A program made the position numbers and the translations under genes. Below, in pieces: positions 23,753 to 36,435 of a DNA stretch of 64,000 nt. How positions within the stretch are numbered: position 1 is the first letter of the stretch; each line of letters begins with the position of its first letter. Below the pieces are notes generated by a model that made no database searches, was not told the DNA's origin, and saw nothing but the letters and a program-made list of their open reading frames with translations. Origin of the DNA: Botryotinia globosa (lineage: Eukaryota; Ascomycota; Leotiomycetes; Helotiales; Sclerotiniaceae). The DNA is taken from NCBI GenBank assembly GCA_014898425.1, contig RCSZ01000005.1, forward strand, positions 744,001 through 808,000. Reading direction: 5' to 3'.

Positions 23753-24102
23753 ATTTGCCGTTGAATATTTCGTAAAATAGGAAAAGAATAATCTTAATGT
23801 TTTAGATTATTGATTGATTGTTGATCTTAACGAAAGTACCGATGATAATTATGGTGGAACGAGGGGAAGGGGAAGGAGAATGAAAATGGAAATGGAAATG
23901 AGGGAGGAATGAATGAATGAATATGAAAGAGAGAAAGAGAATAAATTTGGTTTAACATCTGTCATCCATGTACTGACTGACTAGGGTAGAGAAGGTGAGT
24001 CTGTGAAGGAGGAAGGGTCTGATGTGGGTGTGGGTTAAAGGCGAAAGAAAGAAAAAGAAAAAAGGAAGAAAAAGAGCAAGACATATGAGACAAACACAAA
24101 CA

Positions 24103-24216
24103 CGGTGCACATACATATACATATACACACACACATATACACATATATACACACACACATATACACACATATACACACATATATACACACACACATATAC
24201 ACATATATACACGCCC
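24103..24216. repeat. (ACACAT/ATACAC)n array
   Basis: About 110 bp of alternating purine-pyrimidine ACACATATAC units, followed by a CATCCATC word and ATACAGACACAG. Such alternating sequence can adopt Z-DNA; this is a general property and is not shown here. Confidence 0.93.
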
Positions 24217-24439
24217 ACATATACATACACATCCATCCATCCAGATGGAGATACAGACACAGATACAGATGACGAATGATGGATTCGAGAACCAAAACTT
24301 AAAAAGAGAAAAGTGGAGAACATTAACCAAGGAAGAGATTTAATTGGAGGGTTGATCAAGGTACTGTGATCCTATAGGTTTGAGATAATGTACTTTGTAA
24401 TGATGTGTGTGGTGGAGGTAGTGGATGTGGTCACTGGTG

Positions 24440-24508
24440 TGGCAGTGGCAGTGGCAGTGGCAGTGGCAGTGGCATTGGCAGTGGCAGTGGCAGTGGCATT
24501 GGCAGTGA
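24440..24508. repeat. (GGCAGT)n hexanucleotide array
   Basis: About eleven GGCAGT units with two GGCATT variants, spaced so that a longer repeat of mixed units is visible. Confidence 0.9.
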
Positions 24509-26734
24509 TTACCTAGGTAAGGATTAATAAGGGTTACCTAAGGTTGCAGGTGGTACTTGGTGGTTAAGAGTGAGGGTGGGAGTGAGAGTGAGAGTGAGAG
24601 TGAAGCGTAAAAAGAGTGAAATTATGTAAGCACAAGGTACAAAGTACAAAGTATTACCTACAGAAAGGATAGAAACCAAAATAGCTCTTCCTCGGACTTC
24701 ATGTGACTTGCATACGTACGGAGTATATATAATATTTCCTAGTTACCTTACTTATTAAGCATAGCTAGTATAGGTAAATACACAAATATCTTTACTATCC
24801 ATATATGTCTAGTCTAATCTATATATAGAATTCTCATCAAGTTTTCAATTCAACACTCAATATTGAACCCAAACCTATATATATATATATATCGTACTCT
24901 TCTCTATATATCCTATATATACCCTTCTCTATATATCCTATATATACCCTTTCAACCTTCACATACATCAATCTCATTTCTCAACAGATATCAATTCTTG
25001 AATGATTGATGGATCAATGAATATATAATGTATCGGGATAACAAACCACCCTACCTCATCTCATCTAGACTGATGTAATTGCCAATTTAAGTATTGTTCA
25101 AAGAGGTCTCAGTTGGAGTTCCATTCATCCTTTAAGGAGGCAGAGGATGGATGTACTGAGGTGACTCGGGTGAGGGTACTTTATATCAAATACGAAGCAT
25201 TGATTTGGAGTTTTCTTGCTTTCTTTCTTTCTGTTCTTCTCTATCTCTCTTTGAAATGATTTTAATTCATTCTTTCAAACCCTCTCCATTATCATCATTA
25301 TCATCATTATCCTCCCCTCCCCTATCTATCATCCCCATTCATCTCTCTATCCTCCCCTATCTATCTCCATTCATCTCTCTATCCTCCCCTATCTATCTCC
25401 ATCCATCTCCCCATCCCAATTTCACATGTCTTACAACTTACCCTCGTATTTCAACCACTTGTAACCAACATCCTCACATCTCACAGAATACATCCACCAG
25501 ATCTTACATCTTTCAAATCCCTTGGCCTTTTTCTAAACCTATTGAATGGCTACATTTCAATCATTCATCATCCATCATCCATCATCTTCAGCCCTTCCAA
25601 CCAATCCTCAATCTCTATCCTCCACAAACCTATCTCTTTAATCATTCTTCCTCTATCCTCCCAACCATAATTCTATTTCCAGAACACGAGGAGCATCAGA
25701 GTGTTATACTTATATATCCAGTATTTATGTAACAATCCATGTGATTCGATATAATTTCATTTGATAAGATAAGACACTTCCTCTCAAATCAACCCTCCAA
25801 GTTCCAAGCCTCTGACCCTCTGACCCTCTGACCCTCTAACCCTCCAAACCACCTACCTAATACCAACAAACACACAACAGTGAAACAATCCAACCCCGCC
25901 ACCCGAATGAATGAATGTTTTGCATATTTACTAACTGTTTACTAACTGTTTACTAACTCTTTACTAACTATCTACTAACTATCTACTAATTATCACCTAA
26001 ATCCCAACTAAAAACCTTCTCAGCACCACTACACCACTACACTACACTACACTATACAAGCAAGCTCAGCAAGCTCCCCATCTCGCAATATCTTACTTAC
26101 AAGTTACTACTAATAGAAAGGGGCATATGCATACATATATAATATAATAAATCCATCAACAAATAAATAGTCAAAAGTCTCACAGACTTATGATGTATAG
26201 TTTATAGTCAGTCTATAATCTATAGTCAGTCTATAGTCTACAATCAGCTTACAAATATCTGTCGGTACATTCTATTGGTATACCTCGGTAATAATTAACT
26301 CCGATTTCCGTTTTTCGTTTTCTGTTTTTGGGGTTTCTGTTTTTGGGTTTCCGGGTTAGTTGATTTGATGATATGATATGATATGATATGATGCTATTTA
26401 TGATGATGTTATTAGAGTTGCTGTTAGTAGATTGTTAAATTGGTGGTGGGGAGGTGTAATGGATTGAATAATAAATAAAAAGATAGATAAAAAGATAGAT
26501 ATTTCTTACTTATCTAATTATTTTAGGAAGGGATTTTATATCTCGGATTTTTAATGAATAATAGAGAGTAGAATAAAATAAAGAAAATGAAGTAAATAGA
26601 TAAATTATATTATAGTTTTAAGAATTAGAGAATAGAATAAAGTAAAGTAAAATAAAAAATAAAAATATATCTAATATTGTGTTTATTATTTATTTATTTA
26701 AATTTTTAACTATTTATTACGAGAAGATTCTAAT
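24509..26734. other. Gene-free DNA with many short tandem words
   Basis: No gene recognised. A 175-codon open frame at 25205-25732 is Ser/Pro/Leu/Ile low-complexity. Short tandems include CCTCTGAC (about 25805-25845), TTTACTAACTG-type units (about 25925-25992), CTATAGTCAGT (about 26200-26250) and GATAT (about 26363-26390). Confidence 0.5.
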
Positions 26735-26847
26735 ATTTATCTATCTATTTATCTATCTATTTATCTATCTATTTATCTATCTATTTATCTATCTATTTAT
26801 CTATCTATTTATCTATCTATTTATCTATCTATTTATCTATCTATTTA
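26735..26847. repeat. (TATTTATCTATC)n array
   Basis: About nine 12 bp units built from TATC and TATT words. The frame across it gives Ile-Tyr-Leu-Phe repeats only. Confidence 0.93.
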
Positions 26848-27744
26848 TATTCATTTCTTCAATACTCATCTAATATCTATAGAAAATAAATATACTTATA
26901 ATATTTCATATTTTATATTTCATATCTTATATCTCATCTCCTATTCATATACAATAATAATATACTCATCACCTCGAGAAAAAGCTACTCATCAAAATTC
27001 CATATTAGAATCAAAATGTAATATTCAAAAAATAAAGAATTTTTTTTCTGAAAATAAGAAATCATAAAAATTAACTATAAAATCATTTTGAATCTTCGAT
27101 TTTGAATATATATACCCCTATATATACAAGAATTGATATCGAATTTTGAAAAAGAAAAAAAAATTATTTCGAAAATTTCTTTTTCTTTTTCTTTTCCTTT
27201 CCCGGGTTTAATGTTCGGCTAGGTGTTTGATTATTCAATGAATATATAAACTTATAGAATTAAATAAAAATAAACTAATTAATATCTCTTTGATATAAAT
27301 ATCGAATTATATATTTTTATTTTTAAATAATTATAGTAATTAAATGAAAATAATATAATTAAAATACGAATTGAGATATCTAATATTAAAAAAAATTAAA
27401 AATATCGAAAAATAATAAAAAGTATTAAAAAATAATAAAAAATAATAAAAAATAATAAAAAATAATAAAAGATAATAAAAGATAATAAAAGATAATAAAA
27501 GATAATAAAAATAATAAAAGATATTAAAAGATATTAAAAGATATTAAAAGATATTAAAAGATATTAAAAGATATTAAAGAAATTAAAAAAAATTAAAAAA
27601 AATTAAAAAAATTAAAAAAAATTAAAAAAAATTAAAAAAAATTAAAAAAAATTAAAGAAAATTAAAAAAAAGTATTTTATCAATTTATATATTTACTATA
27701 AATAAACCTATTAATATCACTATGAAAATAATAAAAATAATATA
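26848..27744. other. AT-rich DNA with decayed A-rich tandem arrays
   Basis: From about 27395 to 27668 runs a degenerate series of AATAATAAAA, then AGATATTAAA, then AATTAAAAAA units about 9 to 10 bp long, each grading into the next. No genes. Confidence 0.6.
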
Positions 27745-28040
27745 TTACTATGATTCACTATTAAATTAATTTATTAAGAAATTATATTAAATTTAATTAT
27801 ATTTATATCTACTCTTTTCATAGAAAGAAATATTATTAAGCTATATATACATTCTACTCTATTTATATACTTCGTATATAAATAGAGAAGAACATAATAT
27901 ATTCTCATTTATATGTTTTAACATTTACACTATTATAATATTACTTGAGGTTCTAAAAGCTAGGGCTATAATACGTCTATACTATAGTGCCGAGGCACTA
28001 GCGCAAGCGCTAGTGCGGTCACATGATCCTCATCCCGACA
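27745..28040 (-). mobile_element. LTR-like repeat truncating the older gypsy copy
   Basis: The right edge is sharp: ATCCCGACA ends at 28040, exactly where homology to the gypsy RT region starts. Read on the minus strand it begins TGTCGGGATGAGG and contains a GC-rich palindrome (CACTAGCGCTTGCGCTAGTG). The left part (to about 27940) is shared with 17290-17488. The left edge and any target duplication are not resolved, so this is a probable LTR of a further element. Confidence 0.55.
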
Positions 28041-30369
28041 CTTTTCTTTTTTAGAAAATAATTAAAGAATTTCATGATTTTTGAAAAAATTATAAATAAA
28101 ATATTAATAAAAATTAGTAAATCTAAGAAAGTATTAGAAATCTTTAAACTTAATTAATGATTTTCAATTAAATATAGTATTAATTTTCTTTTGATTTATT
28201 TCTATATTTTTTAAAATGATAATTAAATCAAGGTATTTAATTTTTTTTATTTCAAATTTATATTTATTGATATTGATTTCACTATAGTTCAATATTAATT
28301 AATTATTAAATAACCTTGCAAATATATTTCTTATAATCTATAATATTTTCAAAATAAATCAAAATATTATTCAAATATATTATACAAATCTTATTTAAAA
28401 AATCGAAAAGAATATCGTTAATATAATTCTAAAATAAAATTAATATATTATAAAATCTAAAGAATATTATTATTAATTTAAATAAATCGAATTGAATAAT
28501 GAAAATGGGTTTTTATTCGTAGCCTTCTGTAATCTATAATTTATTGAAAATAATGATAATATTAAGTTTAATATAGATTTTAATATAATATAAGATATCA
28601 AGGGTTTTTTAAATCAATAATAGAAGGTATCAATTCTTAATAATAATATTGTTTAATTTTTAATAGTTTTAATAAATCCAAATGTTTTTTTTAGATTTAA
28701 TAATTAGAAGGAATAAAATAATTAATCGAAAACAAGATTTTCGAATAAATCTCTTATTCAAATTATTATCAAATTATTTATAAACAATCTAAAACTCAAC
28801 TAGAGATATTAAATGGTTTTTGTTATATAGTGGTTTTTTATTTGATATAATCTCGATTTTATAATTTTGTAAGTATTGTAATAAAAATTTATTAATAAGA
28901 AAGAATAGAAATCTTAAATATAAGTTATAAATTAGAAAAACAATTTATCTTGGATCTTTATTATATATAAAAAATCGATCTGTTTTTTTATAAATTTATT
29001 AATATTATTATTTATTAAGCCTTAATACGATTAAATAAAATCTTTGATTATTATATATAATTAAAGAGAATTTTTAATTATTATATAATATAGATTACAG
29101 GTTTTATTTAGTTTGTTCAAGGATATTTTTGTAATATAAATATTATTATTCTTATAGAATTATATAAAACTATTAATTATAAAGAACTTTATATTCTGTA
29201 TTTCGGGATAAATATTTTGTATAATATCAAATAATTTTTTTATAAAACTTAATAACAATAGAAATAAAATATTTTGATTTTATAATAATCTTTTATATTT
29301 TTTAGAGTTGATAATAAATCGAATTAAAGCTGATTTCAAAATTAGTTAATTAAAGATTATTTTAGTTTGGATATTTGTTTTATTATCAATATAATCAATA
29401 CAATATAAATTTGATTTAAATATTTTAGAATTTGATTAAAATACTTTAGAATTTGATTCAAATATTTTAAAACTAATAGTATTGAGGTTTTTTTGAATAC
29501 TTTGAATTTTAATAAATTTAAGGATTATCGATTGATTTTGGAGTAATAATGAGATATTTTCGAAGTTTTTATTAATGATTTTTTCTATAAAGATTGGGTT
29601 TGGAATAAATTTATATAAAAACAATTTGAAATTAATTGATATAATTTTATTGTTTTTTAACAAAGTTATTTTGTAATTATTAATTGTATTAGAAATAATA
29701 GTTATTATAGAATTAATAAAATAGTAATATCTCGAATAATATATAGATATAAATTTAAATATTACTATTAATCAATTAATAATAGGATTATAGTATTGGA
29801 ATTATAGAAAATCGAGAATTATTAGGTTTACAATTAATAAAGTGGTGATATAAAACAAATCGATCTTTTTGTAATTATTGATTTGTATATTCAGAATTAT
29901 ATATTGAGAAAAAATATTGAAGGGTTTTTTATTAACTAAAAGTAAATAATAGATATAAAAAAAGAGATATATAAATATTCAAAGCTTAAAAATAACTTTT
30001 CTATTAATAAAGTTATAGCCTGTAATTTTGTTATTTATAAAATTAATAAATGAAATAAATGAAATAATTATATTAAATATAAGGGACATTTCTATTGAAA
30101 TTTTAAGAGATTTATTATTTATTAATTTAAAATATAAAGAATTTTTAAATATAATTGATTTTCTAATTTATAAAAATAAATTTCTTATAAAAAAGAATCT
30201 TGATTTATAATTATAAATTAAGGTCAATCTTTTAATATATTAAATTGAGGAATTGAACTTTCTTTTTTTTTTCCAAATAAATAGATTCTTTAATATATTC
30301 TTTTAGATTAATTTCTTAAGTGGATTTAAAAAAGTTGGAAAAGTATAATATAATAATTGTCAAGGTATA

Positions 30370-30603
30370 TGTATGAACAAGGGAATTTATACATAGGGAA
30401 TTCACTTCAAGGAAATGACCCCAATACAAAGGCTATTGTATTGAAAGGATTAAGCGAATGCGAAAGAGATTAGCTCTTTCAATAGTATTTATATAAAACC
30501 TATTATTTTCTTATTTAGCTAACTCTTGAGATAAAATACAATTAGATATATAAAACCTATATTATATAAGTATTATATTTTTCATATCCTTCTCGAATTA
30601 ATA
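30370..30603 (+). repeat. Copia 5' LTR
   Basis: 234 bp, same length as the 3' LTR at 36059-36292. Between the two, nearly all differences are C/T or G/A. The final six bases read ATTAATA where the 3' copy has ACCAACA. Confidence 0.9.
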
Positions 30604-33600
30604 CTAATTAGTAATATTACAAATTTAAACTAATTATTCAAAAAACCAAACCCTTTTTCTTACCCTTACTTTTTCATTTTTATTATATATAATACTAGCT
30701 TTAAGAAAACTAATAAGCAATCCAATCAGTTTAAATTCGAACAGATTATTCCTTAGATTACAAAAGGTTATCAAAATATTTCCAATGTAAATTTACTGAA
30801 TAATCTTTTATTTAATTACAATGATATATCAAATGTCCCTTATCACTCTTTTACAGGAAAAGATATAGCTTTAAAAAAAGAGAATCCAAAAGATATGAAA
30901 TTTAAAAAGGAATCTTAGAATTATTCCTTTCCAAAAGATTTTTTTATAATCAAATAATTTTTTAAAGGATTTATATTTAAAGATATAATTAAACATTATA
31001 TTGATAATTACTTTTTTTATAAGATATTTATATATTCAAATGCAAAGATTATTAATATATCCTTTTAAAAAATAATTATATATAATTTCAATATTATTTA
31101 ATATTATTTCTTTAGAGATATTGAAAAGCTGATATTGTATAGTTTTTATAAGGTTTTGTGATGTTATAAAGTATATATTAATTTCAATAAAGATATTAAG
31201 AATACTTTTTTAAAGGTATTTTTATATAAGAAATATTATAATTGGATTATAAAATAATTCAGAAAATATTAAGCTGGGATATAATTATTTGTATTCGATA
31301 TATAAGTTAATCTTTTTATTAAATTCCTTCAAGATAAATATATTGTTGATATTTTTAATAGATTTTCAAAAAGTAAGTTAAATAGTTAGATAATTTTATT
31401 AAAATCTAGCAAAGTTATAGGAAATCTAGATATTCGTGGAGGATTATTTGATAACAATAGTAATAATTCAAATAACTTTGATAATAATAATTGAAATAGT
31501 GATAGAAATGGAAATAGTGGGAATAATGGAGATAATAGAAATGGTAATAGAAATGGTAGAGATAATAATAATTTTAATTGTATTAATTATAAGAATAATT
31601 ATAGTATTAATTAATATAATTAGAATTATTGTTTTATTAATTTTTTGAAAATCTATAGAGATAATAATAGATATAAAGGTATTAATAATTCTTTTAATTT
31701 GAAGATTAATATATTTAAGGAATACTATTGTAGAGTATTTATATTATTTGAAATAATAATGATAATCTTTCTAATTATATTTTCAAATATAATTAGAGAA
31801 TATTATCAAGCAAATCTGAATTGATTTTCTAATATATTTCAGGGATTGTATATTATAATAATCAATAATTTCAAGGGATTTGAATATCAATAAAATATAT
31901 TCCTTAAATAGAATAATATTTCTCTCAAAATCTATATCGAAAGAAATTCTGATACAAATCTTTAGAAAATATTCAATATAATAATTATAGATTTGTATTT
32001 CCTTTAATATATAATTCCTCTAATTATATACAACTTCTAGTTATACTATATCAAGGTTTTATTTATATATAACAATATTTTGGAATACTATTTTGCAATA
32101 TACAATCCTTGCTTAAATATTTCAGATTTGATTAATCAAATTAAATAAACAATTGATTTTTATCAAAAAGCATTTTTAAGATAAACCACAATTGAAATAT
32201 TTCTTACAAATTGATATTTCTACAATAATAAATCTTCGAATTCTTCTTTTTAAAAACTCTATAATAAATATACAAATAAACAATCCTTTTTTATACTATC
32301 TAATAAAAATAAGAATAATTATTATTTTTCCAATTATAAAAAGAAAGGTTATAGATATTACAAATATATCTAAAAGAAGAAAGATTCATTTAAAACGAAT
32401 TATTATATCAAATATAACAAACTCGATAATAAAAACTTTATAAAATAATATAATCAATTTCTAATAGATTTTGAATAAGAAAACAATTAAAAAGATAATA
32501 ACAATAATAATTATTCTATTAATTAATACTTTATTAATATAGGTTTTGAAAAGATCTTCAGAATATTTTTTATATTAATAAATACTTGCAATAATCTATT
32601 AATAATAATTACTCTCAATAATATTGCAAATATTTATATATTGATAATTGAAGTATTTATTATAAGTATTAAACAATATAATAATAATAAGTTCTTTAAT
32701 ATTATAATTGATATAAGAATAGTCAAGAGATTAATTATTAGATATAATTAATATTTAATATAAAAAAAGATTGAGAATATTGAATATAATAAAACTATTA
32801 TTAATTAAATAATAATTCAATTCAATATTGAAATAACTTCTTTTATTAGTTTATTTTATATAAAACTTTTATTTAGAAATATAAAATGAAATGTAATAGA
32901 AATTAATATTCTGTTTTTATTTTATTTGATGAATATAAATAAACTTAAATTCAAATATAATAATCTTAAAAATATTACTATTATATCTAAAGATATTTAT
33001 TTTATATATTAAAGATTTAATTATATATTTTTATTATAAAATATTAATATTTAGAATGTAATTAATTATTTTATTAATAATAAAGAATACTATCTTACTA
33101 AAATCAAATTATAATAAATTCATTATTGATTTGAATATCTATCTATCTGTAAGTTTTATAAAATATTCAAATATTTCGAATACAATAAGAATTTTGAGGT
33201 AATCAAATAATTTATAAAGTTTTATTATTATTATTAAATTCACAGCAAGTTATCAAATAGATTCAAGTTTTTTTTATTTAACAAAAATTTCGAATTTAAT
33301 TATATAATATTTATTAATATTTTTTATATCAATAATAAATCTATTCTATATATTATTAATAAAGTTATATATTTTCAAACTATTCAATAATTAAGTAATA
33401 TAATTACGAAATATATATAGAATAAGCTTTATAAATATTAAATCGATATATACATTGAATTATCAAAATATATTATTTATAATGTAGATATTAATTTTAT
33501 TAGAAAAGAGTTTTAATAATATATTGATTCAATATTTATTCAAATAAAGATAATCCTTATAAAAACTTATTATTCGATTAGTATTGTTGAAAGATTTTAT

Positions 33601-36058
33601 ATATTATTATATAGATTTTATAAGATTATTTGTAAAGAAACTTATAGTTTAAATATCAAAAAGATTTCTATATTTTAGATAATTGTAAAAACTATTAATA
33701 ATATTATAGAATTGAATAAATTAATATCTATTCTATTTGTTTTCAATATTTTTCTTCGTTTTATTAAGGATAGCTTTTTAATATTGATTATTTTGTAACA
33801 AGTAATAACAATCTCAAAAATCATAGTAAAGATTTACAAGATTTATAATTCTATAAAGATATAAGAAATTATGAATATATACAATGAATTTTCAATTACT
33901 ATACTTTATAATTTATTATTGAATAATAATATATTAATCTAAAAAAAAAGCAATAATATTATTTTAGAAGAATGAAAAGGGTTTTTTTTATTTCTTAATA
34001 TAAATGATAAGATATATATACTCAATCTATTTTATAAACCTATAAAATTCAAATCTATATTAGTAAAGTTTTATTACCAAATCAATCAAATTAATTAAAT
34101 TAATTAAATTAATCAAATTAACTAAATCAATTAAATTGATCAAATTAATCAAATTAATTAAATTAATTAAATTGATTAAATTGATTAAATTGATTTAAAC
34201 AATCAAATTAATTAGAATAACCAAATTCTAGATTATCTCAACAAACACAAAATAACTTTACCAAAATCTAATAAAGTTAGATTATTTGTTTTTAATATAC
34301 TAATCATATATACTACAAATCCTAAGGAATCTTTTTTAAATTTATTCAAAATCAATCAAATATTTATACCAATATTTTTTCCACAAATAATTATATTTTA
34401 AATTTAAATTTATATATAAAATCAATACCCCAATTGTTTTATTATCAATTTTAAAGAATTAATTTTGTATAAGAAATCCAGAAAAAAAGAGATTGATAGA
34501 TTAATAATTAAGAATATATTCAAGATTATATTATTAATAAATATTTCTTTAGGAATATATATTTTTAAATTGTGATTTATTAATAAAATCAAAAACAAAA
34601 AAATAAATATCGAATTCTACAAATCGAGATTAATTATTTAGATATATAATAATATTAATAAAACAATTGTTTTGATATAATCACCAACGATTCAACAATT
34701 ATATCAACATATTCTAACTTTATTAGCTACAAATACTAAAAAAAACAATATAGATATATATATTCGGGATATTACTTAAATATATACTCAATCCATATCA
34801 AATCTATATTATATATTCTATACTTATACTCCAAAGAAAATAGATTTATCCATCAGTATAATACTATTTGTTATTAAATCATTATATAATATTCTAGAAA
34901 CAGAAAATTATTGATTTAGAATATATTATATTTATTATTATAAAAAACTTAGAATATAATAATCTATATATAACCCTTATCTCTTGTATATTAATGATAA
35001 GAGGGTTAGATTTGGTATTATAGGATTACAAATAGATAATATATTTATCATGGGAGATAGTATATTTATACAGGTTAAGGATGAGTAGTTTAAGTAGATC
35101 AATTTTATAACTAAGAATTGTAAGGAATTAATTTATAATTATCTATTATAATTCAATAATATCATTCTTATATTTCAAAATAATAATATTTACTTCAATT
35201 AGAAGAATTAGTGTAATAATCTACAATTTGTTTCTATAAAGTTTATAAATATTTATAAAATATATAATAAGGTTTGAAAATATATTTTTATATATAATTA
35301 ATATATTATGTAATAAGCTTGTGAAGTATATATTACAATAATATATTAATCTAAAGTATTTTTCGATTTTTCAATAACTATATAAACAATATAACCCAAT
35401 AAGAATGATATTACAATATTAAATAAATATATCAAGTAATAAAAAAAGAATTTTATTAGAGGATTGAATTATATACTATTCAATCTAAATTTATTTAAAA
35501 TTATTATTTTTGCAAATACTTCTTTTACAAATAACAAAAATTATTTATTTCAGATAGGCTATATAATTATTATAATAAACAAATATAATAATATTAATAT
35601 TATTTATTAATTATTTATTAAATATAAAAGAGTTATATATAATATTTTGATATTCGAATTATACAAACTAGTTTAGGGATTTGATATTAGTATTGTAATC
35701 ATTTTAACAATTAATATCATTTTTGGTAAGAAGATTCTATTAGTTTTATATATTGATTCAAAGTCTTTATATAATTTATTTACCAAGCTAGATATAATCA
35801 ATAAGAAAAGATTAATAATCGATATTATAGTATTATATTAATCTTATAAGAAAAAAGAGATTATTAAAGTTATATAAATCGATGGTCCGATTAATTCAAT
35901 TGATATAATAATGAAAGAAAAACTATATTAAGTTTTAGCTGATTTGATTAATATAAATAAAATTGATATTAAGGTGATGAAATAGATAGAGAAAGTATAA
36001 GGAGAGAGTTGATTTTATAGGAAATTATTATATTGAAATTATAAAAAAGAGTTTTGAG

Positions 36059-36292
36059 TGTATGAATAAGGGAATTTATATATAGGGAATTCACTTCAAA
36101 GAAATAATTCTAATACAAAGATTATTGTATTGAAAGGATTAAGTGAATGTGAAAGAGATTAGTTTTTTCAATAGTATTTATATAAAGCCTACTACTTTTT
36201 TATTTAACTAGCTTTTGAGATAAAATATAATTAGATATATAGAACCTACATTATGTGGGTGCTATGTCTTCCGTATTCTTCTCGAACCAACA
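36059..36292 (+). repeat. Copia 3' LTR
   Basis: 234 bp direct repeat of 30370-30603. Preceded by an A/G-rich tract (AAAAAAGAG, about 36042-36050) that fits a polypurine primer. Followed directly by the GTATA duplication. Confidence 0.9.
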
Positions 36293-36435
36293 GTATAGAT
36301 AAAGACTTATATTGTATCATAAGGGTTCTAAATGCTATAAAAGATTAAAGCCCTATTATAGGAAGTAGGATATACTAAGAATATATTAAGAGTTTATATT
36401 TAAGATATAAAGGTAATGTAATTGGTATTGTAATA
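36293..36435 (-). repeat. Gypsy copy 2, 3' LTR (main part)
   Basis: The larger part of the LTR split by the copia insertion; the other 12 bases are 30358-30369. Matches 42721-42870 with C-to-T and G-to-A changes, ending TTGGTATTGTAATA where less mutated copies have TTGGCGCCGTGACA. Confidence 0.88.

Larger units (their letters stand above)
23489..24508. other. Upstream region of the surface-protein gene, repeat-rich
   Basis: Expected promoter of the minus-strand gene. Contains three simple arrays listed separately. Open frames across them (Val-Tyr-Val-Cys repeats) are artefacts. Confidence 0.55.
30370..36292 (+). mobile_element. Ty1/copia retrotransposon (full length, RIP-degraded)
   Basis: Two 234 bp LTRs (30370-30603 and 36059-36292) begin TGTATGAA and end in CCAACA or its mutated form. 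GTATA flanks the element at 30365-30369 and 36293-36297. Plus-strand remnants in copia order: an Asn/Gly/Arg-rich gag with a decayed zinc knuckle near 31570-31615; protease near 32690-33050; integrase near 33230-33760 (IVERF-like word near 33577); a Gln-x-Asn repeat near 34085-34205; reverse transcriptase near 34680-35300 (decayed DIxQxY and LYIND-like words); and RNase H near 35630-35990 (YIDSKSLY at about 35753-35777). Integrase ahead of reverse transcriptase marks it as copia. Most in-frame stops are TAA or TAG where Gln codons are expected, as RIP predicts. Confidence 0.87.

Noticed and set aside
23952..24359. Minus-strand Tyr-Val-Cys repeat frames in all phases
   Set aside because: Products of the ACACAT array.
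25205..25732. Plus-strand 175-codon frame
   Set aside because: Low-complexity Ser/Pro/Ile/His composition from CT-rich DNA, no recognisable domain or conserved-looking segment.
31436..32443. Short open frames in the nest (70 and 83 codons)
   Set aside because: Ile/Asn-rich readings of RIP-mutated copia DNA; the first is a shifted frame over the gag remnant.
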